From Micromonospora sp. CB01531 (lineage in GTDB: Bacteria > Actinomycetota > Actinomycetes > Mycobacteriales > Micromonosporaceae), in the NCBI RefSeq assembly GCF_001905095.1, contig NZ_LWLS01000094.1:1-64000 (forward strand): a stretch of DNA of 64,000 bases, read 5' to 3'. A program made the position numbers and the translations under genes. Numbering within the stretch: the first letter of the stretch is position 1; every line of letters begins with the position of its first letter. Under the pieces are notes generated by a model. It was not told where the DNA came from. It ran no database searches and saw only the letters and a program-made list of their open reading frames with translations. Shown piece by piece: positions 42,001 through 49,753 of the stretch.

Positions 42001-42625
42001 GGTACGCGGGGTGGTGGCACGCGGGCTGGGCGAGCCGGAGCACGCCGCCGACCTGCTCACCGACGCCCTCGCGTACGCCGGTCGGACGTCGCACCCGCTG
42101 CTCACCGGGATGGCCGGCACGCTGCGCGGGTTCGTGGCGCTGGACCTGGGCGACTGGGAGACCGCCGAGCAGGCGGCCCGGTCGGTGCTCACCACGGTGG
42201 AGCCGCACAACCCGCAGGCCCCCGCCCAGGTGGCGCCCCGGGTGCTGCTCGCCCTGGCCCGGCTCGCCGACGACGACCCGGCGACCGCGGTGGGCCTGCT
42301 CGCCCCGGTCGCCACCGCCGCCGCCCACACCCCCTCGCTGCTCTTCTCCCGCCGCCAGACCATGGCCCGGTACGCCTCCGCGCTGCTCGCCCACGGACAG
42401 CCGGTGCAGGCGCTGGACTGGGCGCAGCGGGCGGTCGCCGCCCCGGCCGAGGACGTTCGCAGCCAGGTGATCGGGGCCTGCGTGCTGGCCGAGACGCTGG
42501 CCGCGTGCGACCGCCCGACCGAGGCGCTGGCCAGCGCGGAAGAGGCGGTACGCCTGGCGTACGCCACCGAGCAGCGCAGCGAGCGGGCGATCGCCGACGC
42601 CCTCCACACCCGCCTGATCCCCTGA
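39053..42625 (+). CDS. Zinc ribbon - class III cyclase - AAA/STAND ATPase - TPR regulator
   Basis: This 1190-residue protein has an N-terminal zinc ribbon (C3, C6, C17, C20). A class III nucleotide cyclase domain follows (about 36-215) with metal Asp D44 (FGD) and D88 (TGDG), K84 before it, and D158/N161/R165 in IGDTVNTAARL, all consistent with catalysis. The ATPase has Walker A AEAGIGKSR (about 260-268) and Walker B LVIVVDDLHDA. TPR-type helices fill the C-terminal half. It resembles multidomain cyclase-STAND proteins such as Rv1358/Rv0891c-type regulators. GTG 39053 overlaps the MBL stop. It probably makes cAMP, but activity must be tested. Confidence 0.9.
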   Translation: MTCPVCGTVAVPGARFCHNCGAALPAAATLPAAERRVVTVLFGDLSDFTSWSEDLDPERVGAVTDRVLAALAGAVKTFGGHVDKLTGDGIMAVFGAPVAHEDDAERAVRAALSMQRAVRRVLDDERGGGAPLGLRVGLNTGDVIAGIQAAIEYTVIGDTVNTAARLADAAAVGAVYAGARTAAATRHVASWRALRPLRLKGKREPVEAYELLGLLDAPGTRSGLGDEAPFVGRETEIGRVAGRLAEVIDRGEPRVLLMTAEAGIGKSRFAAEVERLAAGYDVGTGRYAAHTGARVLSVRCAAFGERRRLAPLADLVRAAVGLPNDAATALTRPAVEERLRRLGQRLGRLPGELPPLAVDQLLALLGYAELPPATGNGEWNPAAPPADAEAVPNAVTGLLSALAVEAPLVIVVDDLHDATAETVNALGVTLNRLTGPVLVLLLGRPELVRTAGALTRVADAEVHALPPLRGADAARLLTSYLGGGKLPQADADRLLATAQGNPFYLAELVTLLMERGALTAGADRDIPGGWRLAPGSLGSRLLSRDLAAVLAARIDALPVDARSVLRDAAVVGDTVPAGTLEALREQRTGRDGRPAAVVAVELERAVEELLQRRMLHRTRTGFAFATPLMREAAYAGVSKAELAERHAALARWAAPESADGAALPGGFSEAARDDFVAEHVARAAALADAVKLRPDAPARAVTPLGVAALGRAARRALRSGEPALAVEYAERAAELARDGVPLADQVVHARALLQVGRPHDALAFAEKIAANTGDAATRAGALLLAGQAHQTLGDQARTERCWQEALQVATAAELPTMRASAMRRLGMADFIAGRLGQASSRLAASYQVSLAAKDPRGQAWSLQNLAWVTTTRGDFAGTDAVLGRAARLFAELKDPYGRAWLRGTTAFARLLAGRLREACRMAQVFLPFGERVGEAWAVGTLRAVEAYATAELGELAEADRAARRAYRDFAEVGDDWGQGFALVVRGVVARGLGEPEHAADLLTDALAYAGRTSHPLLTGMAGTLRGFVALDLGDWETAEQAARSVLTTVEPHNPQAPAQVAPRVLLALARLADDDPATAVGLLAPVATAAAHTPSLLFSRRQTMARYASALLAHGQPVQALDWAQRAVAAPAEDVRSQVIGACVLAETLAACDRPTEALASAEEAVRLAYATEQRSERAIADALHTRLIP

Positions 42626-42811
42626 CCCACGCCTACGCTGAGGTCCGCGCAGATTCACGGAAAACGCGCCACGCCCTCCGTGAGGCTGCCGCCACGTGCG
42701 GGGCGGAGCGGGCAGTTTTGGCGGTTTCGGGGATGTGGGCGGCGGGGGTGGCGGCTAGCCTCGGTGGCCGAGGAGGCCGCACACGTCGGCGGTCGTGGGT
42801 GGGGAGGACTC

Positions 42812-43282
42812 ATGAGGCTGCCGCGCTCGGGCGCCGGCTGGACGATGGCGGTCTTCGGCGTGCTGGCGCTGCTCCTCGGCGCGCTCGGGCTGATCTGGCC
42901 GGAGGCGCAACTGCGCATGCTCGGCTTCGAGGTGCCGGCCGAGCGGGCCCCGGGTGACTACACCGGCACGTTCCTCACCGCGTCCTCGATGGCCTCGTTC
43001 AACATGGGGGTCTACTACCTGCTCGCCGTCGCCACCGAGTGGCGGCCGTTCTACCGGTTCACGGTCTGGTTCCGGCTGGTCACCTTCACCGTCTTCAGCA
43101 TCGCCGTGCTCTCCGACATCGCTCCGGACCGGTTCTTCGGGGTGGCCGCCTGGGAGGGGCTGGGTGCGGTCGCGACCGCGGTCGGCCTCCGGTGGGACGC
43201 CCGCCGGGTGGCTGCAGCGGGTGGCCCGGACGACGACGCTGCCGGCTCCGGCCCCGTGCCGGCGGCCGACGCGGTGCGCTGA
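42812..43282 (+). CDS. Small integral membrane protein
   Basis: This 156-residue protein has four predicted membrane helices: WTMAVFGVLALLLGALGLIW, ASFNMGVYYLLAVAT, FTVWFRLVTFTVFSIAVLS and GVAAWEGLGAVATAVGL. A short Asp/Ala/Gly tail follows. It is not assigned to a family, although similar four-helix proteins are widespread in actinobacteria. The ATG at 42812 follows GGGGAGGACTC. It lies 186 bp after the cyclase gene and 30 bp before the kinase gene, so it may be read with the kinase. Role unknown. Confidence 0.8.
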   Translation: MRLPRSGAGWTMAVFGVLALLLGALGLIWPEAQLRMLGFEVPAERAPGDYTGTFLTASSMASFNMGVYYLLAVATEWRPFYRFTVWFRLVTFTVFSIAVLSDIAPDRFFGVAAWEGLGAVATAVGLRWDARRVAAAGGPDDDAAGSGPVPAADAVR

Positions 43283-43312
43283 GCGCCCCGACTGGTTGGG
43301 TATTTTCGAGTC

Positions 43313-44830
43313 GTGACCGAGACCCCGCCCGGTGCCCTGCGGCTGCCCATCGTGCCCGGTCTGACCGACTTGGGGGTCTTTGCCCGGGGCGGCTACGCCA
43401 CCGTCTACCGGGCCACCCAGATCTCGGTGGGGCGCGAGGTCGCGGTCAAGGTGGAGAACCGCACACTGGACAGCGAGCGGGACCAGGCACGCTTTCTGCG
43501 TGAGGCGCGGGCGGCCGGCAAGATGTCGTCGCATCCGCACGTGGTCGACCTCTTCGACGTCGGGGTCACCGTCGACCAGCACCCGTATCTGATCATGGAA
43601 CTGTGCGACGGGTCGTACGCGGAGCGGATGCGCACCTCGCCCCTGGGCGCGGTCGAGGCGCGGGACCTGGGCGTCAAGATCGCCGACGCGCTCGCCCACT
43701 CGCACGCGGCCGGGGTGCTGCACCGGGACGTCAAGCCGGCCAACATCCTCTACTCCCACTTCAATCCGGCGGTGCTGGCCGATTTCGGGCTGGCGGTGCT
43801 GGCCGAGGTGCGGGACGCCTCGGTCACCCTGGAGGTGCTCACCCCGGCGTACGCGCCGCCGGAGATGTTCAACCACAGCCCGCCGACGCCCGCGGTCGAC
43901 GTGTACGCGCTCTGCGCCACCCTCTACGCGGTGATGCACGGCCGGCCGCCGCGCTGGCAGTCCGAGCGCAACCCGAGCCTGGTCACCGTGCTGGAGATGT
44001 TCCACCAGCCGATCCCCGGCCTGCCCGGGATTCCCGACGAGCTGATCGACGTGCTGCGGCTCGGCATGTCCAACGACCCGGCCGAGCGCCCGTCCGCCGT
44101 GGAGTTGGGCGGGATGCTCGCCGCGCTCCCGCTCGACCCGGGCACCGCCCCGGTCAGCGGTGGCCCGATCTCCGCGTTTCCGGTCAGCGGTCCCGGCACC
44201 GGCCGGCCGTACACGGTGGGGCGGAGCGGCGGGCCGAGCCCGCGCCCGCCGGCGGACGACGCCCACCCGACCGTGCCCACGCCGGGCCGCCGGTGGCGGC
44301 GCCGCTGGTTCCTCGGCGGCGCGGGGGTCCTCGCGCTGGCCGCCTCGGCCGGCGCCGGGGCGTGGCTGGCCAGCGGCCCGCCCGTCCCGCTGGCATCGCC
44401 CACGCCGGTGGTCAGCGGGGTCGTCGACGCGGGCAAGGTGCTGCCGGGCTGCGCGGCCGGCGGGGTAAGGCTGCCGGCGGGCGCTCGCTGCGCGTCCGAA
44501 CTGGAGTGTTTCGGACCGGTACGGCTGCGCCGCGACCGGGCCGAGGCGGACCGGGTGTCGTGCGACGGCCAGCACACCTGGGAGACGTACGCCGAGGGTG
44601 ATCTGCCGGCGAACCTGGCGGGGACGGGCCACGACGCGGTCGCCGCCGACCCCGCCGTCCGGCAGGTCTGCAATGTCAGCACCTTCCGCCTGGTCAGCGG
44701 CATCAACCAAGCGGCCGGGTGGAACCTGGAGGTGCTGCCGCCGTCCGACCAGGACGGGGACCGCACCTACCGTTGCCTGGCCGGGCAGGGCGTGAACGCG
44801 CTCGCCGTGCCGACCCTCACCGGTCGCTGA
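43313..44830 (+). CDS. Serine/threonine protein kinase with extracellular C-terminal domain
   Basis: This 505-residue kinase has a glycine-rich loop ARGGYATVYRATQ, VAIK-equivalent AVKVE, catalytic HRDVKPANIL, ADFGLAV, LTPAYAPPEMF and DVYALCATLYAVMHG. These motifs indicate an active Hanks-type kinase. A Pro-rich linker follows, then one transmembrane helix (FLGGAGVLALAASAGAGAWL, about 329-348). The extracellular domain has about five Cys and an H in SCDGQHTWETYAEGDLP, resembling the septum-formation domain. Start GTG 43313 suits the conserved N-terminus. Its 3' end overlaps the convergent gene by 14 bp. The kinase probably senses a cell-surface signal. Confidence 0.93.
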   Translation: MTETPPGALRLPIVPGLTDLGVFARGGYATVYRATQISVGREVAVKVENRTLDSERDQARFLREARAAGKMSSHPHVVDLFDVGVTVDQHPYLIMELCDGSYAERMRTSPLGAVEARDLGVKIADALAHSHAAGVLHRDVKPANILYSHFNPAVLADFGLAVLAEVRDASVTLEVLTPAYAPPEMFNHSPPTPAVDVYALCATLYAVMHGRPPRWQSERNPSLVTVLEMFHQPIPGLPGIPDELIDVLRLGMSNDPAERPSAVELGGMLAALPLDPGTAPVSGGPISAFPVSGPGTGRPYTVGRSGGPSPRPPADDAHPTVPTPGRRWRRRWFLGGAGVLALAASAGAGAWLASGPPVPLASPTPVVSGVVDAGKVLPGCAAGGVRLPAGARCASELECFGPVRLRRDRAEADRVSCDGQHTWETYAEGDLPANLAGTGHDAVAADPAVRQVCNVSTFRLVSGINQAAGWNLEVLPPSDQDGDRTYRCLAGQGVNALAVPTLTGR

Positions 44831-45143
44831 GCCCGTTCACCGTCCGATGTTCCCGGACCTCCCGGGGATCGAGCGCCTCCAGCGTGTCGGCGTCCACTGC
44901 GTACCCACCGGGTGCCGGCAGGTCATCGGTCGGGGCGCCGTCGCCGCGGGCCTGCCGCGGGGCCTGCCGGGCGGCGGCCACCGCCACGCCGGCGATCATC
45001 CCGAGCACCACGCAGAGCAGGGCCAGGATCACCGACCTGATGCCCGGGGGGCGCCACACCACCAGCGTCACCAACGCCGCCACCGCCGCCAGGGACGCGA
45101 TGAGGGCCTTCACCCGCGCATCGGGCTTCGGAAACGAACTCAC
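44817..45143 (-). CDS. Small membrane protein
   Basis: This 108-residue protein has two predicted transmembrane helices (KALIASLAAVAALVTLVVW and SVILALLCVVLGMIAGVAVAAA). They are linked by RPPGIR and followed by an acidic C-terminal tail (DDLPAPGGYAVDADTLEALDPREVREHR). Start GTG 45143 gives MSSFPKPDARVKAL. Its end overlaps the kinase gene by 14 bp in convergent orientation. The family is not recognised. It may stand alone; no neighbours share its strand. Confidence 0.7.
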   Translation of the reverse strand: MSSFPKPDARVKALIASLAAVAALVTLVVWRPPGIRSVILALLCVVLGMIAGVAVAAARQAPRQARGDGAPTDDLPAPGGYAVDADTLEALDPREVREHRTVNGLSDR

Positions 45144-45228
45144 CCGACAAGCATGACCCAAGACCATCCTCGCAAGAGGACGGCGGAGGTAATAAAAGCG
45201 TCGATCGAGAAAAGTTCGTTACATCAAT

Positions 45229-45241
45229 CGGCAATTTGCCG
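45229..45241. promoter_or_regulatory. 13-bp palindrome in AT-rich promoter region
   Basis: CGGCAATTTGCCG is a perfect palindrome around a central T, 104 bp before the peptidase ATG, in a 70-bp AT-rich stretch that stands out against this genome. It could be a regulator-binding site for the secreted peptidase gene. Confidence 0.4.
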
Positions 45242-45345
45242 GTTTGGTCCGCGTTTGACGGGCGGCCTGCATTGGCGGTGATCCCTAGAGTGACGGGGGT
45301 CGAGGTCACCTTGACAGATCCCGTTCCCCACCGGAAGGCAGCCAC

Positions 45346-47133
45346 ATGCCACGTGCAATCCGGTCCCTGACCGCAACAGGGATCGCCGGCATCGTCCTCG
45401 CCGGATCGGCGGTCACGCCCGCCGCGGCCGCCACGGCGCAGCCGGCTGCGTCCGACCGGACCAGCGCCGTCGAGGCCCGCCGGGTCGACCGCGTGCCGGT
45501 GCCGAAGCTCGACTGGTACGCCTGCTACGGCTACGCCGAGTGCGCCACCGTCCGCCTGCCGCTGGACTACGACAACCCGAAGGGCGCCAGCACCCAGATC
45601 GCGGTGCTGCGGGTCAAGGCCCGCGACCAGAAGCACAAGATCGGCAGCCTCTTCCTCAACCCGGGTGGCCCGGGCGGCTCTGGCACCAGCATCGCGCTCG
45701 CCGCGCCGTACTTCCTCGGCGACACCCTGCTCGACCGCTTCGACATCGTCGGCGTCGACCCGCGCGGCGTCGCCGCCAGCGACAACGTCAGATGCTTCCG
45801 CTCGGTCAAGGACCAGACGAAGGCGGGTGCCGGGCTGAACGTCGCCTTCCCATGGACGAAGGCCGAGGAGAAGGCGTACATCGCCTCGTCCAAGGCGGTC
45901 GGCAAGGCCTGCTCGACCACCGGCAAGCCGCTCACCGGCGCGGCGTCCACCGCCGAGGTGGCCCGCGACATGGACGTGCTGCGCCGCGCGGTCGGCGACA
46001 AGAAGCTGACCTACCTGGGCTTCAGCTACGGCACGGCGCTGGGCCAGTACTACGCCAACATGTTCCCGGACCGGGTCCGCGCCCTCGTCATCGACGGGGT
46101 GCTCAACCCGAACGCCTGGGTCGGCCAGGGCAAGGCCCGCGACCAACTGCAGGAGAGCCGGCTGCGCAGCGCCGACGGCGCCTACCGGGCGCTGCACGAG
46201 ATCCTGGTCCGCTGCGCCAAGGCCGGCGCGGACAAGTGTGAGCTGGCGTCCTCCGGCGACCCGGTCGCCGCGTACGAGACGGTGGCGAAGCGGCTGCGCA
46301 AAAAGCCGGTGGTGATCGACGACCCGGACCAAGGCACGTTCACCATCAGCTACGCCGACTTCGTCGGCGCCAGCCTCAGCGCGCTCTACAGCCCGTTCGG
46401 TTGGGCGGACATCGACGGACTCACCAGCGAGCTGCTGGTGCTGACCGATCCCGCGTCCGCGTCGGCGGCCCGCCGGTCGCAGGCGCAGACCGCGGTGGCC
46501 GAGCGCGCCACGCAGGCCCGGAAGCAGCGCGGGTACGACTTCCCGTACGACAACGGGCTGGAGACGTTCCTGACGGTGGACTGCACCGACGCGTACCACC
46601 CGAAGAGCGCCGACGCCTGGCCGGCGCTGGCCGCCAAGGAGGACAAGCGGGCCCCGTACTTCGGGCGGACCTGGGCGTGGGCCACGTCGCCCTGCGCCCG
46701 CAACACCTGGACCGTGCGGGACGAGGACGCCTACGCCGGCCCGTTCAACCGGCGCACCAGCGCCCCGGTGCTGGTGGTCGGCAACTACTGGGACCCGGCG
46801 ACCAACTACCAGGGTGCGGTCAGCTCGGCGGCGCTGCTGCCGAACAGCCGCCTGCTCAGCAGCGACAGCTGGGGCCACACCGCGTACGGCACCTCGGCCT
46901 GCGTGACCGGCGCCGTCGACGCGTACCTGCTGAACGGGACGCTGCCGGCGAAGGGCACCGTCTGCACCGGTGACGACCAGCCGTTCGTGGCCGCGCCGGA
47001 CACGCCGGACGCGCGGGCGACCGCGTCGAAGAGCGACCTCGCCCGGGCGGGCGCGCCGGGCCGGGGCGAGCCGAAGCGGCTCCCGCCGGTGGTCGCGCCG
47101 CTGCCGGCGGTCGGCACGCTGACCGTCCGCTGA
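45346..47133 (+). CDS. Secreted S33-family tripeptidyl aminopeptidase-like hydrolase
   Basis: This 595-residue exported protein has a signal peptide (IRSLTATGIAGIVLAGSAV, AAA cleavage region). An alpha/beta hydrolase has the nucleophile S227 in GFSYG and an oxyanion loop NPGGPGGSG. The TAP-like C-terminal domain holds the catalytic acid D483 (NYWDPATN) and H511 (SWGHTAYG). These form a complete S33 triad, as in Streptomyces tripeptidyl aminopeptidases. It should cleave short peptides outside the cell. An AT-rich promoter and the terminator at 47141-47180 make it a single-gene unit. Confidence 0.93.
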   Translation: MPRAIRSLTATGIAGIVLAGSAVTPAAAATAQPAASDRTSAVEARRVDRVPVPKLDWYACYGYAECATVRLPLDYDNPKGASTQIAVLRVKARDQKHKIGSLFLNPGGPGGSGTSIALAAPYFLGDTLLDRFDIVGVDPRGVAASDNVRCFRSVKDQTKAGAGLNVAFPWTKAEEKAYIASSKAVGKACSTTGKPLTGAASTAEVARDMDVLRRAVGDKKLTYLGFSYGTALGQYYANMFPDRVRALVIDGVLNPNAWVGQGKARDQLQESRLRSADGAYRALHEILVRCAKAGADKCELASSGDPVAAYETVAKRLRKKPVVIDDPDQGTFTISYADFVGASLSALYSPFGWADIDGLTSELLVLTDPASASAARRSQAQTAVAERATQARKQRGYDFPYDNGLETFLTVDCTDAYHPKSADAWPALAAKEDKRAPYFGRTWAWATSPCARNTWTVRDEDAYAGPFNRRTSAPVLVVGNYWDPATNYQGAVSSAALLPNSRLLSSDSWGHTAYGTSACVTGAVDAYLLNGTLPAKGTVCTGDDQPFVAAPDTPDARATASKSDLARAGAPGRGEPKRLPPVVAPLPAVGTLTVR

Positions 47134-47140
47134 CGGACCC

Positions 47141-47180
47141 CCGGGGTACGGCGGGCGATCGGGCGCCCGCCGTACCCCGG
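47141..47180 (+). terminator. Terminator hairpin
   Basis: CCGGGGTACGGCGGGCG (47141-47157) pairs perfectly over 17 bp with CGCCCGCCGTACCCCGG (47164-47180) around ATCGGG. It lies 8 bp after the peptidase stop and 40 bp before the TPR gene. Confidence 0.9.
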
Positions 47181-47219
47181 GCCGTGGGCATCTGCGCGTC
47201 CGGCTGAAAGGATGACGTG

Positions 47220-48245
47220 ATGTCGTCGCTCGCGATACCCCAGGTGACCTGTCTCGGCGGGCATCCGCGGGGGGCGGGCGAGACACCGGGGCTCACCGTG
47301 GTCCTCGACCGCTCCGGCATCCGGCTCCGCCGGCGGATCCGTCAGTTCCTGACCGTCGCCTGGCCCACATTGCGTGGGCTGGACGTCCGGGCCCCCGGCC
47401 ACATCATGGCGTTGACTCACCTCCGCCTGGTGGCCGGCGGTGGTTCGCTGCTGGACCTGTCCCTGGACCACGGGGTGTGCCGGTTGTACGTCGACGGCGT
47501 CCCCGCCGGGGAACTGCGGGCGCGGCTCGCGACGTGGGTGGCGGACGAGGCAGGGCCGCCCGAGCCACTGCCCGCCATGCCCCCGCCGCCCCCGCGCGCG
47601 GCGGGCGGTCCGCTCGACGTGGTCCGGGCGTCCCTCGACGTCTGGCGTGCGGCCGGACTGGGCCGGGAGGCGGTCCGCGACCGTGCCACGCTGGCGTACC
47701 GGCTGAGCCTCGCCGAGAACCATCGCCGATGGGGACGGTTCACCGAGGCCATCGCCCTGCTCGAGCCCCTCGCCGCTGGGGCGGCGCAGGCGTTCGGCCC
47801 GGTCGACGAGGGCACCCTGAAGGTCCGCAACGCGCTCGGTCAGGCGTACTTCGAAGCCGGGCAGGTCGACGACGGGCTGGACGTGTTGCGGGAGGTCGTG
47901 GCCGCCGCTGAGCAGCTGCACGGCAGCGACGGCGAACTGACCCTCGTCGTCCGGAACAACCTGGCGGTGGGTTACCAGCACGCCGGCCAGTACGCGCAGG
48001 CCATCGAGCTGCACACGGAGAACATCCGGCACAGCGAGCGGAGCCTCGGGCGGGACAGCCTCGACACCATCGGCCGGCGCAACAACCTGGCCGCCACCCT
48101 CGCGCTGGCCGGGTACCGGAAACGGGCGATCGACCTGTACTGGACGGTGCTCGACTCGGTGCAGGAGATCGCCGGCGACCACAGCCTGGCGGTCAACGCC
48201 CGGCAGAACCTCGCCATCCTGCACAATCCGTCCTGGCAACCGTGA
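47220..48245 (+). CDS. TPR protein with novel N-terminal domain
   Basis: This 341-residue protein has an unassigned N-terminal beta-rich domain of about 100 residues (LTVVLDRSGIRLRRRIRQFL, LDLSLDHGVCRLYVDGVP), then a Pro-rich linker (PPPPP). A TPR array follows in the C-terminal half (GRFTEAIALLEPLAAGAAQAFG, AGQVDDGLDVLREVVAAAEQL, AGQYAQAIELHTENI, YRKRAIDLYWTVLDSV), with the canonical TPR spacing of helix pairs. ATG 47220 is favoured over GTG 47217; GAAAGGA sits seven bases upstream. It converges with the membrane protein (18 bp gap) and lies 1.5 kb from the CHAT gene. It likely bridges proteins. Confidence 0.8.
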   Translation: MSSLAIPQVTCLGGHPRGAGETPGLTVVLDRSGIRLRRRIRQFLTVAWPTLRGLDVRAPGHIMALTHLRLVAGGGSLLDLSLDHGVCRLYVDGVPAGELRARLATWVADEAGPPEPLPAMPPPPPRAAGGPLDVVRASLDVWRAAGLGREAVRDRATLAYRLSLAENHRRWGRFTEAIALLEPLAAGAAQAFGPVDEGTLKVRNALGQAYFEAGQVDDGLDVLREVVAAAEQLHGSDGELTLVVRNNLAVGYQHAGQYAQAIELHTENIRHSERSLGRDSLDTIGRRNNLAATLALAGYRKRAIDLYWTVLDSVQEIAGDHSLAVNARQNLAILHNPSWQP

Positions 48246-48263
48246 CGGCCCGAGGGCCGAAGG

Positions 48264-49199
48264 TCAGGTGCGGGGCGGCGACGGCTCGGCGGATCTGGCC
48301 CGGCGGGCGTGTGGAACGACGCCGTCCTTGCGGACGATCGCGGTGAGCTGTTCGCCGACCTCCCGGGTGAGCCGGTCCGGACACGACAGTCCGAGCTGGA
48401 CCGCCAACTCTCGGGCGTACAGGTCGACGGCGGCTTCGACCAGGTCGGCGTACACGCTCACGGCGAGGCGGGCGCGGTACCGGGCAATGAGCAGGGTCGC
48501 CAGGCCGATGACCAGGGCCGGCCACCAGAACGCCCCGAGGACCGCGTACAGGACGCCCCAGCCGGCCAGCCGGGCCGCCGACGCGCACCGGTCCTGCACC
48601 GCCGTCAGTTCGCCGCGCGCCTCGGCGGGGAGGAGCAGCCACAGTCTCGGCCACACGGCCGCGAGGTCGATCCCGTAGCTTCGGTGGACCCGTATGTCGG
48701 CCGCGTGCAGCCGGTCACCGACCCAGGTGGGTCGCGCCGGCTCCACGAGGCAGACCGCCGTGCGGCGGGCGATGGCCCGGCGGGCCCGGTCCCGCGCCGT
48801 TGGGTCGGCGGTGTCCGCGAGGAGCGCCCGCTCGGCCGCCACCACCTCGGCGTCCGCCCGTTCCCAGCGGCGGCGGCGCCGGTCGGCGAGCCGGCGCAGC
48901 ACCGGCACGGATCCGGTCAGGCTCCACGTCCACGAGACGAACACGCCCACCGACTGCGCGGTGAGGCCGGCCGCCGCCGCACCGAGCAGGAACGCGGCCG
49001 CGGTGATCAGCAGGGGCCCGCCGCGTCCACCGGCCAGCCCGGCAAACCAGACCGGCAGGGTCCGGAGATTCACGGCGTGCTGGTGGCCGAGGACGTGGGC
49101 CAGGACCACCGCGGCGGCGAACAGCGCCCCCGGCAGCATCAGCGCCACCGTCCACCGGGTCACCAGCTGCTTGCCCAACTCGGCCAGGAACGCGTTCAC
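48264..49199 (-). CDS. Predicted membrane protein of the CHAT locus
   Basis: This 311-residue protein has two N-terminal hydrophobic segments (WTVALMLPGALFAAAVVLAHVLG; GPLLITAAAFLLGAAAAGLTAQ) and a charged central region (RRRRWERADAEVVAAERALLAD). A further pair of hydrophobic segments follows (WGVLYAVLGAFWWPALVIGLATLLIA), then a soluble C-terminal tail. The GTG at 49199 overlaps the stop of the small protein upstream (GTGA at 49196-49199), so the two are coupled. It is not recognised. In CHAT or caspase-like modules a membrane partner often serves as the effector or target; that is inference. Confidence 0.72.
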   Translation of the reverse strand: MNAFLAELGKQLVTRWTVALMLPGALFAAAVVLAHVLGHQHAVNLRTLPVWFAGLAGGRGGPLLITAAAFLLGAAAAGLTAQSVGVFVSWTWSLTGSVPVLRRLADRRRRRWERADAEVVAAERALLADTADPTARDRARRAIARRTAVCLVEPARPTWVGDRLHAADIRVHRSYGIDLAAVWPRLWLLLPAEARGELTAVQDRCASAARLAGWGVLYAVLGAFWWPALVIGLATLLIARYRARLAVSVYADLVEAAVDLYARELAVQLGLSCPDRLTREVGEQLTAIVRKDGVVPHARRARSAEPSPPRT

Positions 49200-49573
49200 A
49201 ACGTGGTCCGGCTCTCCACGAACTGCGTGCCGGTCAGCCCGCACACCGGTCGGTCGCCGTCGTCGATCGGGGCCTTCCTAGGGCACGGCCGGGGGCTCGG
49301 ACAGCCCCAGGCGAGGACCGCCGGATGGCCGCCTCCGCCGAGCCACGGCTCGAACATGCGTACGCCGATGGTGAGCCCGTCGATGCCGTTGCGGGCGAAT
49401 GCCCCGTCGAGCCGGTCGAGGTCCTCCTCCAGCTGCCGGTCCAGGCGTCCCTGGCCGACCGCGTCGACGATCCGGTCGAGCACGTCGGCGACGCCGTACC
49501 GCTCGGCATGCTCACGCAACTGCCCGCCGGCCTGTCGGCACAGTCGATTGATGCGCTCCGGAACGAGTTCCAA
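49196..49573 (-). CDS. Small protein of the CHAT locus (TTG start)
   Basis: This 125-residue protein is not recognised. The TTG at 49573 is preferred because GGGGAG lies about five bases upstream; an in-frame ATG/GTG with ribosome site was not found near. The first 65 residues are helical and charged (ERINRLCRQAGGQLREHAER, DAVGQGRLDRQLEEDLDRLD). The next segment has GVRMFEPWLGGGGHPAV, then Pro/Cys/Arg-rich residues. It is coupled to the downstream membrane protein and divergent from the CHAT gene (180 bp apart). It may be a CHAT-associated adapter or substrate of the CATRA-associated small-protein kind. Confidence 0.65.
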   Translation of the reverse strand: MELVPERINRLCRQAGGQLREHAERYGVADVLDRIVDAVGQGRLDRQLEEDLDRLDGAFARNGIDGLTIGVRMFEPWLGGGGHPAVLAWGCPSPRPCPRKAPIDDGDRPVCGLTGTQFVESRTTL

Positions 49574-49753
49574 GGCCGCTCCCCGTACCCCGGTTGGGTG
49601 CTTCCGCTGTCACAGTAACGATCGCGGGAAGCCAGCACACCATTCGCGGACCGGAGTCGTGTTTCCACTTCCGTCGACCGGTCCGGAGCGGGCAGGATCG
49701 TTGCGGGACGAGGAGATCGCCGGCCGACGCCAGCCACGGGGAATCGAGCAGCG

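Noticed and set aside
38879..42658. Very long open frame on the minus strand opposite the cyclase-ATPase gene
   Set aside because: It is a third-position GC shadow. The composition is Arg/Gly/Pro-rich without domains, and the plus strand has clear motifs.
45250..45345. TTGACG as a -35 box for the S33 peptidase
   Set aside because: The nearest TAGAGT-type -10 lies about 25 bp away, outside the usual 16-18 bp spacing.
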